Shown here: positions 1 through 7,342 of the stretch, in pieces | Layout: each line of letters begins with the position of its first letter | Position numbering within the stretch: the stretch's first letter is position 1 | From: an uncultured Pseudomonadota bacterium | GTDB lineage: Bacteria; Pseudomonadota; Alphaproteobacteria; Rs-D84 | Assembly (NCBI GenBank): GCA_902802115.1 | Contig: CADCKW010000005.1 | Location: forward strand, 62,001-126,000 | Reading direction: 5' to 3' | DNA: 64,000 bases | The notes under the pieces: model-generated | Database searches by the model: none | What the model was told of the DNA's origin: nothing | The model's input: only the letters and a program-made list of their open reading frames with translations | Position numbers and translations under genes: made by a program

Positions 1-1050
1 ATCCAAAATAATTTCGCTGTTGCCAGTTCCTTTGAATTCTTCGAAAATAACTTCGTCCATTTTGGAACCTGTATCAATCAAAGCCGTTGCAATAATGGTC
101 AGCGACCCGCCACCTTCGATATTACGTGCGGCACCAAAGAATCTTTTTGGACGTTGCAAAGCGTATGCATCGACACCACCGGTTAAAACCTTGCCTGATG
201 ATGGCACACATGTATTATATGCACGACCCAAACGGGTAATAGAATCCAACAAAATGACAACATCTTGACCTGATTCCACCAAACGTTTTGCCTTTTCGAT
301 AACCATTTCTGCGACCTGGATATGACGTGCCGCCGGTTCATCGAAAGTGCTGGATATAACCTCGCCTTTGACACTGCGTTGCATATCAGTCACTTCTTCG
401 GGACGTTCATCAATCAGCAACACAATCAATTTTACATCAGGATAATTTGTCGCGATTGAGTGAGCAATATTTTGCAACATAATTGTTTTACCGGTTCGTG
501 GTGGTGCAACAATCAACGAACGTTGGCCTTTACCAGTCGGTGAAATTAAATCAATAACACGTGCGGTTAAATTACGTCCTTTGTCTGTATCGTCTGGGAC
601 CTCCATACGCAATAATTCATCAGGATACAATGGTGTCATATCGTCAAAAGAAATACGATGACGCAACTTTTCAGGGTTATCACCATTAACCTTTTCAATG
701 GTTTCCAACGCAAAATAACGTTCTGATTCATTTTGTGGCGCCTGGATACGACCCTCGACATAATCGCCAGTTTTCAATCCATACTTTTTAATTAAATTTG
801 GTGACACATATAAATCATCAGGCCCCGCCAAATAATTACTTTCTGGCGCGCGCAAGAACCCAAATCCATCAGGCAACCGTTCCAACACACCATCGCCGAT
901 AAGAACGACATCTGCGTCCAACGCATAGACACGCATAACGGCGAACCTCAACTGTTGAACATTTAATTGTGAAGGATTTTCAATCCCCATATCTTCCGCC
1001 ATTTTCAACAACTGTTGCGGCGTTTTAGCCTTTAATTCATTGATATTCAT
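1..1050 (-). CDS. rho: Transcription termination factor Rho (3' end outside window)
   Basis: Hexameric RNA-dependent ATPase helicase that ends transcription. I translated the minus strand from the ATG at 1050; 350 codons lie in the window and the C-terminus is cut by the window edge. The N-terminal helical domain begins MNINELK, followed by the cold-shock-like RNA-binding domain (DGFGFLRAP, about residues 61-69). The ATPase core has a Walker A APPRTGKT near 182-189, [10 protein letters not shown] downstream, and the R-loop area ([13 protein letters not shown]). The start is supported by AAGGGA upstream. It is the next gene after the DGR reverse transcriptase in the same direction. Confidence 0.97.
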   Translation of the reverse strand, partial: MNINELKAKTPQQLLKMAEDMGIENPSQLNVQQLRFAVMRVYALDADVVLIGDGVLERLPDGFGFLRAPESNYLAGPDDLYVSPNLIKKYGLKTGDYVEGRIQAPQNESERYFALETIEKVNGDNPEKLRHRISFDDMTPLYPDELLRMEVPDDTDKGRNLTARVIDLISPTGKGQRSLIVAPPRTGKTIMLQNIAHSIATNYPDVKLIVLLIDERPEEVTDMQRSVKGEVISSTFDEPAARHIQVAEMVIEKAKRLVESGQDVVILLDSITRLGRAYNTCVPSSGKVLTGGVDAYALQRPKRFFGAARNIEGGGSLTIIATALIDTGSKMDEVIFEEFKGTGNSEIILD

Positions 1051-1145
1051 AAAATTATCCCTTAAAAAATTTTGAAGATTATATCGATGCAGAGAACCCA
1101 CACCGCTTTTAGATACCACCATTATAATACAAACAGATTAAAATG

Positions 1146-2105
1146 TCAAGAATCATCGAACCAGAACTTATCTTTGATAAACCTGGACGCTTTTCCGCCG
1201 AATTCGCGACCGACGGTTGATTGGATTTTTCGTTTTAACCGCCAGCAATTTGCCCATTTCATCCACCCATGATACGCGGCCAATTGCCCCACAGATTTTG
1301 CAGAAAAATCATGATAACGGGCGATATTCAATACAGAATTTTTAATACGTTTTGCGGCAGATTTTCGCAACAAAATAAAACCGTTAAAATGTCGATAGCC
1401 GATAAAATCGAATCCGCGCGACACCGGATAAACGGAACTGCGTGAAAAATCCAGCATCAGTTCATTTTGGACAAAATGCAAAATTTTTTTACGCACGCGC
1501 CACAAATCGCGTTTATTATTACCGAACAAACAGAAATCGTCGCAATATCGAATATAATCGCGCCAGCACAATTTTTCTTTGACGAAATGGTCTAATTCGT
1601 TCAAGAACACATTTCCAAACCATTGTGAAGTCAGGTTTCCAATTGGGACATTTTTTTCACCCCCGCAAGAATCGATAATATTGTCCAGCAATCGCAGAAT
1701 ACGCCGGTCTGCAATTTTTCGTCGCAACACGCGTTTCATCACATCGTGTCGAATACTGGGGTAAAATTTACGAATATCGCATTGTAAAACATATTTATTT
1801 CGCCGCACGAAATCCATTGCGCGTTGTGATGCGGAATGCAGTCCGCGTCCAGGGATACACGCGAACGAATCGCGCACAAAAGTTTTTAACCAAATAGGCC
1901 CCAACACATTGACCAGCGCATGATGCAAAATATGATCAGGATACAGTGGCAACACATAAATATTGCGTTCTTTGGGTTCATATATAGTTTTAATAACATA
2001 TGCGGACGTTTTAAAATTACCACTGATGATATCAGCTTTTTTTGCAGCGATATTAAAATTTTCAGGACTGATAAAAACGTCCCACAGATTATTTACAGTT
2101 TTCAT
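1146..2105 (-). CDS. DGR-type reverse transcriptase
   Basis: Reverse transcriptase of 319 residues, the size of DGR enzymes. Visible motifs: NLWDVFISPENF at the N-terminus, typical of the family; the first catalytic Asp in CDIRKFYPSI (about 109-118); IGNLTSQ at 155-161, the DGR form of motif 4 (group II intron enzymes have QGxxxSP); the catalytic YCDD at 187-190; and GFDFIGYRHF at 231-240. There is no maturase or HNH domain. The start codon overlaps the stop of the upstream accessory ORF as ATGA, suggesting coupled translation. In a DGR this enzyme makes cDNA from the TR RNA with errors at adenines and the cDNA replaces VR. The adjacent TR/VR pair supports the call independently. Confidence 0.96.
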   Translation of the reverse strand: MKTVNNLWDVFISPENFNIAAKKADIISGNFKTSAYVIKTIYEPKERNIYVLPLYPDHILHHALVNVLGPIWLKTFVRDSFACIPGRGLHSASQRAMDFVRRNKYVLQCDIRKFYPSIRHDVMKRVLRRKIADRRILRLLDNIIDSCGGEKNVPIGNLTSQWFGNVFLNELDHFVKEKLCWRDYIRYCDDFCLFGNNKRDLWRVRKKILHFVQNELMLDFSRSSVYPVSRGFDFIGYRHFNGFILLRKSAAKRIKNSVLNIARYHDFSAKSVGQLAAYHGWMKWANCWRLKRKIQSTVGREFGGKASRFIKDKFWFDDS

Positions 2106-2456
2106 GAAAAAGAATAATATTTATCGATTTTTGTGACACATGTTCGAAAAGGTATATTGTCGTGAATTTCTTGGATTTGATTAGATAAAACGGAACTGCC
2201 GGTAAAAGCGACACATACGACATTATCGCACACGAATTGGATTTGCAGGCAATCGGAACCTTCGCGTTTTTTTGATTTAGTGATACGGAAATCGACGACC
2301 AGAATTTCTTTGTTTAAAATTTCGTCCAACCGTTTTTTCACCCCCGGCATCGTCCAACCGTTTTTTCACCCCCGGCAAAGGCAATTTATCTTTGGCGAAC
2401 ACAGCGAATTGCGGACAAGCCTCGGCGTGTAATCTGGCGATTTCGTCCAGTGTCAT
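2102..2456 (-). pseudogene. DGR accessory gene, split in two by a 28-bp tandem duplication
   Basis: Two overlapping ORFs read in different frames. The first starts at ATG 2456 behind a good GGAGAG site (MTLDEIARLH...) and ends at 2277 after a frame change. The second starts at ATG 2350 (MPGVKKRLDE...) and ends at 2102, overlapping the RT start. The frame shift is caused by the exact 28-bp repeat at 2322-2377. Removing one copy gives one 108-residue ORF. Its C-terminal half looks like a small beta-rich domain (EILVVDFRITKSKK, VAFTGSSVL, PFRTCVTKIDKYYSF), reminiscent of phage single-strand-DNA-binding-like proteins. It does not look like the all-helical Avd protein of known DGRs, though it sits in the same place. 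Function unknown; the ATG made at the junction could let the second half be made alone. Confidence 0.7.
2322..2377. repeat. Exact 28-bp tandem duplication
   Basis: Two perfect copies, 2322-2349 and 2350-2377, each beginning TCGTCCAACC and ending CCCCGGCA. Twenty-eight is not a multiple of three, so the duplication breaks the DGR accessory gene and creates an ATG at the junction. Confidence 0.95.
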
Positions 2457-2478
2457 ATCTCTCTCCATCAATTGCACT

Positions 2479-2604
2479 TTATAATTCAGGGTTCGGGCCT
2501 TCGCCACGATACAGAACTGACACTACCAGCCCAAATCCCTCCTGTGCATTTATTTCAATTACCAAAGTGCAAAGTTCAATCGACTCTGGCATATGTGGTC
2601 GCAT
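2479..2604 (-). CDS. Possible 41-residue ORF between TR and the DGR accessory gene
   Basis: ATG at 2604 preceded by AAAGGCGGAG at good spacing, then MRPHMPESIELCTLVIEINA and a short hydrophobic stretch ending in PNPEL. It lies in the 3' spacer between TR and the accessory gene, in the same direction. I do not recognise it. It could be a real small protein or a chance ORF inside the TR transcript. Confidence 0.25.
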   Translation of the reverse strand: MRPHMPESIELCTLVIEINAQEGFGLVVSVLYRGEGPNPEL

Positions 2605-2742
2605 TACTCCGCCTTTGATAAAATGGCGACAATTCGAAACAGGCAAACCTGGTTGCCTGAAAAGCACTTTGTTTATGCTTTGTCCCCACAGGTTGGCAAA
2701 ACTCTATCCGTCACAAATGGACAGAACCCATAATCCAAAGGA

Positions 2743-2877
2743 GCCGCAAACCCCAACACCGCCGAACGGAACGACGCGTTGTCGCGGACGTTGTTCGCGC
2801 AGTTGTTCGCACAGTTGTTCGCACAATTGGCAGCCGAACTGTTCGTGTTGTTGAAGACCCACGGGGCCCGGGACGAA
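2743..2877 (-). repeat. DGR template repeat (TR)
   Basis: 135-bp sequence, non-coding in practice, that aligns end to end without gaps to VR at 3978-4112. On the minus strand it carries AAC/AAT codons in clusters (FNNTNSS, NCANNC in the VR frame; 11 Asn codons). These are the codons whose mutation at adenine gives the widest residue choice without stops. The 3' 38 bp, ending in GGGGTTTGCGGC, are identical in both copies and would serve as the initiation-of-mutagenic-homology region. All 16 differences from VR are at TR adenines. Confidence 0.96.
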
Positions 2878-2937
2878 AACACGCCGACCACCCAATTGCA
2901 CCCAACGGGGAACACCTGGGGTTTTACCAGTAATGCG

Positions 2938-3080
2938 CCAATTCCAAGGGCTTTTTTTCACCCATGGAATTGAATTTTGTTTTGCCGAATCTGTTTTTGT
3001 GGTGCGGGGGCACCACATGTTCCATGGGGTCCTGTCATTTAAAAAAACGGGAGTTGGATTCGGGAATCCCATGGAACCGT
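2938..3080 (-). ncRNA. Structured segment just upstream of TR, probably 5' part of the TR RNA
   Basis: On the minus strand, in order: a long-range pairing of GGTTCCATGGG with CCCCATGGAAC (about 3080 to 3023); a perfect hairpin GTGGTGC-CCCC-GCACCAC (3016-2999); and CAATTCCATGGG-N10-CCCTTGGAATTG (2972-2938). No credible protein is encoded here. DGR template RNAs need structured flanks in studied systems, so this is probably part of the functional TR transcript. That role is inference. Confidence 0.4.
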
Positions 3081-3455
3081 TTTTACCTGTAGAAAGCCTT
3101 AAATACATTTTTTCCAATGATTTTAATTTTGAACCATGTGGGGAATTTTTGTCAGTGTTCAGTTTCCAGACTTCAATGTTCAGTTAATGTGTCGGCCACA
3201 GGCCGACGGCATCATCTGTACTCTGTACTCTGAACTCTGTACTCTGTTCACTGTCCCAAATGGTTATAAATCACAAGAATTTTTGTTTTATATCAAGACC
3301 CGGCAAAACAAAAACTTTAAAACCTTTATCCTTTTTTTATAAATGCACTGTTAAACTTTCCACCGGGCGAACCCGATGGGACCCTTGGTATTCTGTTGAA
3401 ACAATGCGACCTTTTTTTTTGCATTGCCCAACGGAAACTGTTATTCCGCCCTATC

Positions 3456-3580
3456 GCGACCCTTTAATTCCGCCCCATTGGGGAGGGGGACCACCCATAG
3501 CCTTGGCGACGGGTGGTGGCGGGGGTATCCAAGAACCCTCCCCGCCACTTCGTGGCCCTCCCCTCCACAGGAGGGGAATT
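3456..3580. repeat. Intergenic palindromic repeat, copy 1 (second copy at 37775-37898)
   Basis: Shares GCGACCCTTTAATTCCGCCCC, then GAGGGGGACCAC, GTGGTGGCGGGGGTATCC, AACCCTCCCCGCCACTTCG and CCCTCCCCTCC..GGAGGGGAATT with 37775-37898. The unit is made of nested GC-rich inverted repeats. No protein is encoded. It lies in the long gene-free stretch between TR and VR. Confidence 0.8.
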
Positions 3581-3857
3581 TTGGTGCATCTGTGTCCCCT
3601 TCTTTATGAAAGAAGGGGTGGCTGTGCAGCGTCAGCGGAACAGACGGGGTAATTGTGATTGTTTTTTATGGTGACTGCGCTTTCGCTTCGTCACCGGGCA
3701 CAATTACCTCCCCCTTTGTTCGCTTTCGCTCACTCGGGGACTCCTTCTTTCGCTGGGACTTCGTCCTGCGCGGCACTCATGACAAATCGTCTGCGCTGCG
3801 CTTGACTCTTTTACTCCTAGTCATAAAGAAGGAGACGAAATTTTGGCACCATTTGCG
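3571..3857. repeat. Direct repeat downstream of the DGR target gene (partner at 5191-5405)
   Basis: Nearly identical to 5191-5405, but with about 70 extra bp at 3752-3820. It contains several palindromes: CCCCTTCTTT-ATG-AAAGAAGGGG, GGTAATTGTG...CACAATTACC enclosing GGTGAC...GTCACC, and the half-sites TCCTTCTTTC / AAAGAAGGAG. No transposase ORF is present. The two copies flank the variable-protein gene in the same orientation. Confidence 0.85.
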
Positions 3858-3904
3858 CTCGCAATGACAAAAATGCGTTGCATTTTTGTTAATCTGGCGC
3901 CATT

Positions 3905-3967
3905 TGCCACCGGGGGTGACGCCCCCGAACCCCCCGTTTACGCCCCCGGCGCTAACGCTCTGGGGGG
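3905..3967 (-). other. GC-rich inverted repeats just after VR
   Basis: Immediately 3' of the target gene stop (minus strand) lie CCCCCCCAG-AGCGTTAGCGC-CGGGGGCG and GGGGG-CGT-CACCCCC. Known DGR targets often carry a GC-rich hairpin or cruciform just after the variable repeat that raises retrohoming; this is in the right place. It could also belong to the repeat family seen elsewhere in the window. Confidence 0.4.
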
Positions 3968-3970
3968 GTA

Positions 3971-5095
3971 TCAATTTGCCGCAAACCCCAACACCGCCGA
4001 ACGGAACGACGCGTCGCCGCGGACGAAGTACGCGCAGTAGTGCGCACAGTAGGACGCACAAAGGGCAGCCGAACTGTGCGTGCTGAGGAAGACCCACGGG
4101 GCCCGGGACGAATCCCGAACAGGTGTGAATTCCCCATCTAAACCGACCCCGGTCATCTGGCACCAGCATTGTTTATATGTGCTGCGTTCGAATCCCTCCT
4201 TGTCAGCCTGGCCAACCGGATTTGGCAACACAGACCAATTTTGTTGTTTGGTTGCGTCTAATTCTGACAATGGGTGTGCATATGTTCCGGCAACATTTGT
4301 GCATTTTGATGTGCCGTATATCACACCGACATTGTCGGGGTTGCTGGTATCGCGGAATAATCCTGCGGCTTCGTCGCCCTCATACACGACCGCCCATTCG
4401 CCGTCCGCCAATGTATGAAAATTGCCAAACGTATTGGTATCGCGACATGGTTCGGCATAAATTGTGTCGGTTGTATATGCGTGGCCAGATTTGGTTTTGC
4501 AACTGTTATAAAACCGGTTATATGTTGATGTGCTGCCGTCGACGTATGTTTTGCGCCATGCAGAATCCCCATGATAATACGCGTTATAATATATCCATTT
4601 GTCGCCATCTTGGCTGCCTTTGGCATTGGTTGCCCAATTTAATTTTTTCATTGGCATCAACAAATCGCGCATAGGGTCCTTTATCACATACCAATGCGGA
4701 GTATTATTATTATCTTCGACCAGCAAGCATTGCCGGAATTTCGGGCAATTTTCCGTATTTGTTTCATCGGTATAATCGTCCGCCGGGCGGGTTTGTTTGG
4801 TCGCCTGCAAATCCGCAATCGCTTTGGTTTGGTTGATAGTGTTTGTGACAACCGACCGAATTGCCGCAATCGTGTCGTTTAAATCATTTACAACCGGATT
4901 AAACCGCGCCGAATTATATGCGGTCGTCGCAATGCGGATTTGGGTGGATTCTTCGGTCTGTTCATTATTTTCGGGGTCAGTATTTTCTGTTTGTCCAGCT
5001 TCGACCCCAACCGTTGTGCCATCTTCGGCATATGCCATACCGGTTGTAATCAAAAAACATAAACCAACAAAAAATTTCAATAATAATTTATTCAT
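3971..5095 (-). CDS. DGR variable target protein, secreted, shares module with 44960-46393 and 63103-64000
   Basis: 374 residues with a signal peptide (MNKLLLKFFVGLCFLITTGM, cut after AYA). Residues 52-138 are a module (IRIATTAYNSARF, TNTINQTKAIADLQATK, CLLVEDNNNTPHWY) also found in the two LamG-like proteins of this window. The C-terminal half is unrecognised and has several Cys. Residues 328-373 are encoded by VR (SSRAPWVFLSTHSSAALC to SFRSAVLGFAA). Placement of VR at the extreme C-terminus and Asn-biased template codons match DGR ligand-binding proteins of C-type-lectin-like fold, but I cannot prove the fold. Start has AAGGGGA upstream. A long leader with two terminators and a repeat precedes it. 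Probably a surface-exposed hypervariable binding protein. Confidence 0.93.
   Translation of the reverse strand: MNKLLLKFFVGLCFLITTGMAYAEDGTTVGVEAGQTENTDPENNEQTEESTQIRIATTAYNSARFNPVVNDLNDTIAAIRSVVTNTINQTKAIADLQATKQTRPADDYTDETNTENCPKFRQCLLVEDNNNTPHWYVIKDPMRDLLMPMKKLNWATNAKGSQDGDKWIYYNAYYHGDSAWRKTYVDGSTSTYNRFYNSCKTKSGHAYTTDTIYAEPCRDTNTFGNFHTLADGEWAVVYEGDEAAGLFRDTSNPDNVGVIYGTSKCTNVAGTYAHPLSELDATKQQNWSVLPNPVGQADKEGFERSTYKQCWCQMTGVGLDGEFTPVRDSSRAPWVFLSTHSSAALCASYCAHYCAYFVRGDASFRSAVLGFAAN
3978..4112 (-). repeat. DGR variable repeat (VR)
   Basis: Gapless 135-bp partner of TR. In sense orientation the changes are AAC to CTC, AGC, CAC, TCC, TAC, CAC, TAC, TAC, TTC and GAC, AAT to CTT, and GAC to GGC: 16 substitutions, every one at a TR adenine, altering all 11 Asn plus one Asp. 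The flanking parts are identical. Homology stops two codons before the gene's stop. Confidence 0.97.
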
Positions 5096-5190
5096 GTTTG
5101 TTTCCCCTTTTCTTTCTCTCTACTTATTTTTCCCCCATCGGCATCAATTGCCACACCACCAGCGCAATCCTTTAATTCCGCCCCTTATGC

Positions 5191-5405
5191 GAGGGGAATT
5201 ATTGGCACATCTGCGTCCCCTTCTTTATGAAAGAAGGGGTGGCTGTGCAGCGTCAGCGGAACAGACGGGGTAATTGTGATTATTTTTTATGGTGACTGCG
5301 CTTTCGCTTCGTCACCGGGCACAATTACCTCCCCCTTTGTTCGCTTGCGCTCACTCGGGGACTCCTTCTTTCATAAAGAAGGAGACGGAATTTCGGCACC
5401 ATTTG
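5191..5405. repeat. Direct repeat upstream of the DGR target gene
   Basis: Second copy of the 3571-3857 repeat, without its 70-bp extra piece. It lies between the second leader terminator (5455) and the target gene start (5095), so the mRNA must run through its palindromes. Confidence 0.85.
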
Positions 5406-5454
5406 CACTTTGTTCATCGTGCGGAATTCTTTCCTGGGAATTTTTTATTGACAT

Positions 5455-5550
5455 CAAAAAAAACCGTCAATACAATATTGAGCGGTCGGGGTGTTCAAAA
5501 ATCATCAAAACCATGTGATCGTGCGCCTTGCGGCAAACACCACCCAGACC
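5455..5550 (-). promoter_or_regulatory. Leader block 2 with terminator 2, copy C (DGR target gene)
   Basis: Minus strand: P1 5' strand GGTCTGGGTG (5550-5541), a hairpin with a GCAA loop (GTGTTTGCC-GCAA-GGCGCAC), the conserved TTTTGATGATTTTTGAA, and P1 3' strand CACCCCGACC (5493-5484). The ACC of the last strand also begins the terminator stem ACCGCTCAATA-TTG-TATTGACGGT, followed by eight T (5487-5455). P1 and terminator cannot form together. Homologues lie at 44805-44912 and 62693-62795. Confidence 0.75.
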
Positions 5551-5591
5551 GTTCTGTCTGTGGTCGTGATTCAATCACAATTCAGGTTGGC

Positions 5592-5816
5592 AAAAAAATT
5601 GCGCCAACATTTTAAAAAATATGTCGGTGCAACACTTGAAACTGTTATTTAATACTTTTTTTGACGCATTACATCACGAATCAATCAAACGAATAAAAAT
5701 CTATCCGAATCGTTTTTTGGTTTCGATGCAATGCAAGATATTGGAATAACGATACAAATCTTGCACCGGGTTTTGAAGGGCTTTTGAAGACCCCGAACTC
5801 AATTCCCATTGAATTC
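5592..5816 (-). ncRNA. Leader block 1 with terminator 1, copy C
   Basis: Minus strand from 5816: a GGGA-capped hairpin (GAATTCAAT-GGGA-ATTGAGTTC), then GGGGTCTTCAAAAGCCC, GGTGCAAGATTTGTATCG and TTATTCC, and further down AAAACGATTCGG. Terminator 1 at 5632-5592 is TTGCACCGACAT-N10-ATGTTGGCGCAA plus seven T. Same order as at 44578-44744 and 62454-62630. It may be a riboswitch-like domain with its own terminator, or an independent small RNA. Confidence 0.7.
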
Positions 5817-5822
5817 AAATCC

Positions 5823-5852
5823 AGTATAGAAAATTCATTTCCATTTCCGCAA
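5823..5852 (-). promoter_or_regulatory. Promoter of leader C
   Basis: TTGCGG (5852-5847), 18-bp spacer, TATACT (5828-5823). The start would fall about at the block 1 hairpin. The same TTGC-N18-TAT arrangement precedes the other two block 1 copies. Confidence 0.65.
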
Positions 5853-5915
5853 GTATTTTTTATGGGATTTTTTCGCCCCCACACACAACCGGAGGGGAAT
5901 TAAAGGGTCACAACA

Positions 5916-5943
5916 AAAAAACCCGCAAATGCGGGTTTTTTTT
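5916..5943 (-). terminator. Intrinsic terminator of tig
   Basis: CCCGCAAATGCGGG (5922-5935) flanked by A-run and T-run, so active in both directions. Confidence 0.85.
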
Positions 5944-7240
5944 ATTTCACTTCGGCTTGTTTGAACAATTCGTCAGCATTGACCGTTTTTTCTTTCGTTT
6001 TTACAGACTTTAACATTTCGTCCAAAGCCTTGCGTTCAAACAACATTCCACGCAACATCGCAACCGCATTTGGATTTTTGTTATAAAATTCAAACACTTG
6101 TTTCGGTTCTGGGAAACGTGATGCCTCGGCCCAGATGGCGTTTTGCAAATCGTCACGTGTGACCTCGACCTTGTTTTTGTTGCCCCACTCTGCCAAAATC
6201 AATCCTAATTTTACGCGACGTTCTGCCTCTTTGCGTTCGGCTTTTTCGTCCCATTTATGATCATGGCCATGTTCGGCATTATGATGTTCGTGTTCATTTT
6301 TCGCCATTGACAATTCTTGTTCAACCAGATTTTCCGGCAAATCCAATTTAACTTTGTCAGCCAAAATATCCAACAATTCGTTGCGCATCGCACGTTGTGC
6401 CGCGTCCGCATATTGTTCGTTCAATATGTCGCGAATATGTTGTTTCAATTTTTCAACATCTTGGAATCCAACAGATTTTGCCAATTCATCATTTAATTCT
6501 GGCAAAATGTGTTTGCGAACCTCATGCACATAGGTTTCAAAACGCGCATCTTTGCCCGCCAAATTTTCCGCATGATAATCCGCAGGGAATTTGACATTTA
6601 CATCAAATTTATCGCCCGCACGATGCCCAATGATTTGGTCTTCGAATCCAGGAATAAATGCCCCAGAACCCAAAATCAAATGATGTTTTGATGCCTCGCC
6701 ACCTTGGAAAGCGGTGTCACCAACAAAGCCTTTGAAATCGATAACCGCGGTATCACCGTTTTGTGCCTTGTATTTTTCATCTTGTTTTTCGGCGGTGCTG
6801 CGACTGCGGCGGATATTTTCCAATGCAACATCGACCTCTTTTTCGTCCAATGTCGTGACAGGTTTTGTCACATTAAACTTTGTTAAATCGATTTCTGGCA
6901 ATTCTGGTAAAATATCAAATTCCAAAGAATATTCGACGTCCATGCCCGGTTCGAATTTTGCCAAATCAGCCTTTGGCGCACCAGCCAAACGAATTTTTTT
7001 ATCGTCCAGATACGCATTTAAATCGCGATTCATCAATTTATCAACAGATTCTTGCAATGCGTTCGCATTAAATTTTTGACGCAATACAGACATTGGAATA
7101 TGACCCGCACGAAATCCCGGCATCTTGGCGGTTTTACCGTATTCAGCCAAAATTTCGTCAGCCGCCGCCTGTAATTCATCGGCACCAATAACACCAGATA
7201 CAGAATAATGTAAATCTTTGATTTTTTCTTTTTTAAACAT
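5942..7240 (-). CDS. tig: Trigger factor
   Basis: Ribosome-bound chaperone and prolyl isomerase, 432 residues. The ribosome-docking signature appears as GFRAGHIPMSVLRQKF near 41-56. The FKBP-like domain runs about 150-245 (DTAVIDFKGFVGDTAFQGG, GSGAFIPGFEDQIIG, VKFPADYH), and the C-terminal helical chaperone arms follow. A His-rich stretch (HEHHNAEHGHDHKW, about 316-329) lies in the C-terminal domain and is unusual; it may bind metal. ATG at 7240 behind AAGGAT. The leader of the DGR target gene starts soon after its terminator. Confidence 0.96.
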   Translation of the reverse strand: MFKKEKIKDLHYSVSGVIGADELQAAADEILAEYGKTAKMPGFRAGHIPMSVLRQKFNANALQESVDKLMNRDLNAYLDDKKIRLAGAPKADLAKFEPGMDVEYSLEFDILPELPEIDLTKFNVTKPVTTLDEKEVDVALENIRRSRSTAEKQDEKYKAQNGDTAVIDFKGFVGDTAFQGGEASKHHLILGSGAFIPGFEDQIIGHRAGDKFDVNVKFPADYHAENLAGKDARFETYVHEVRKHILPELNDELAKSVGFQDVEKLKQHIRDILNEQYADAAQRAMRNELLDILADKVKLDLPENLVEQELSMAKNEHEHHNAEHGHDHKWDEKAERKEAERRVKLGLILAEWGNKNKVEVTRDDLQNAIWAEASRFPEPKQVFEFYNKNPNAVAMLRGMLFERKALDEMLKSVKTKEKTVNADELFKQAEVK

Positions 7241-7342
7241 ATGTTTATCCTTTTATACAAACCCGCCCCCACGACCAACAACGGACATGGGGGATATGGG
7301 TATCCCAATGTATGTTGCAACAACAAACACCGGGCAAATATA

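Noticed and set aside
2673-3117. Several minus-strand ORFs of 64-137 codons covering TR
   Set aside because: They are frames through the template repeat; one matches the VR frame. Starts are poor and the sequence upstream is a folded, non-coding segment.
3260-3867. Plus-strand ORFs between TR and VR
   Set aside because: They lie in palindromic repeats also found at 5191-5405 and 37775-37898, have no ribosome site and no conserved protein sequence.
5681-5884. 67-residue minus-strand ORF
   Set aside because: It coincides with leader block 1 of the DGR target gene, which is better explained as RNA.
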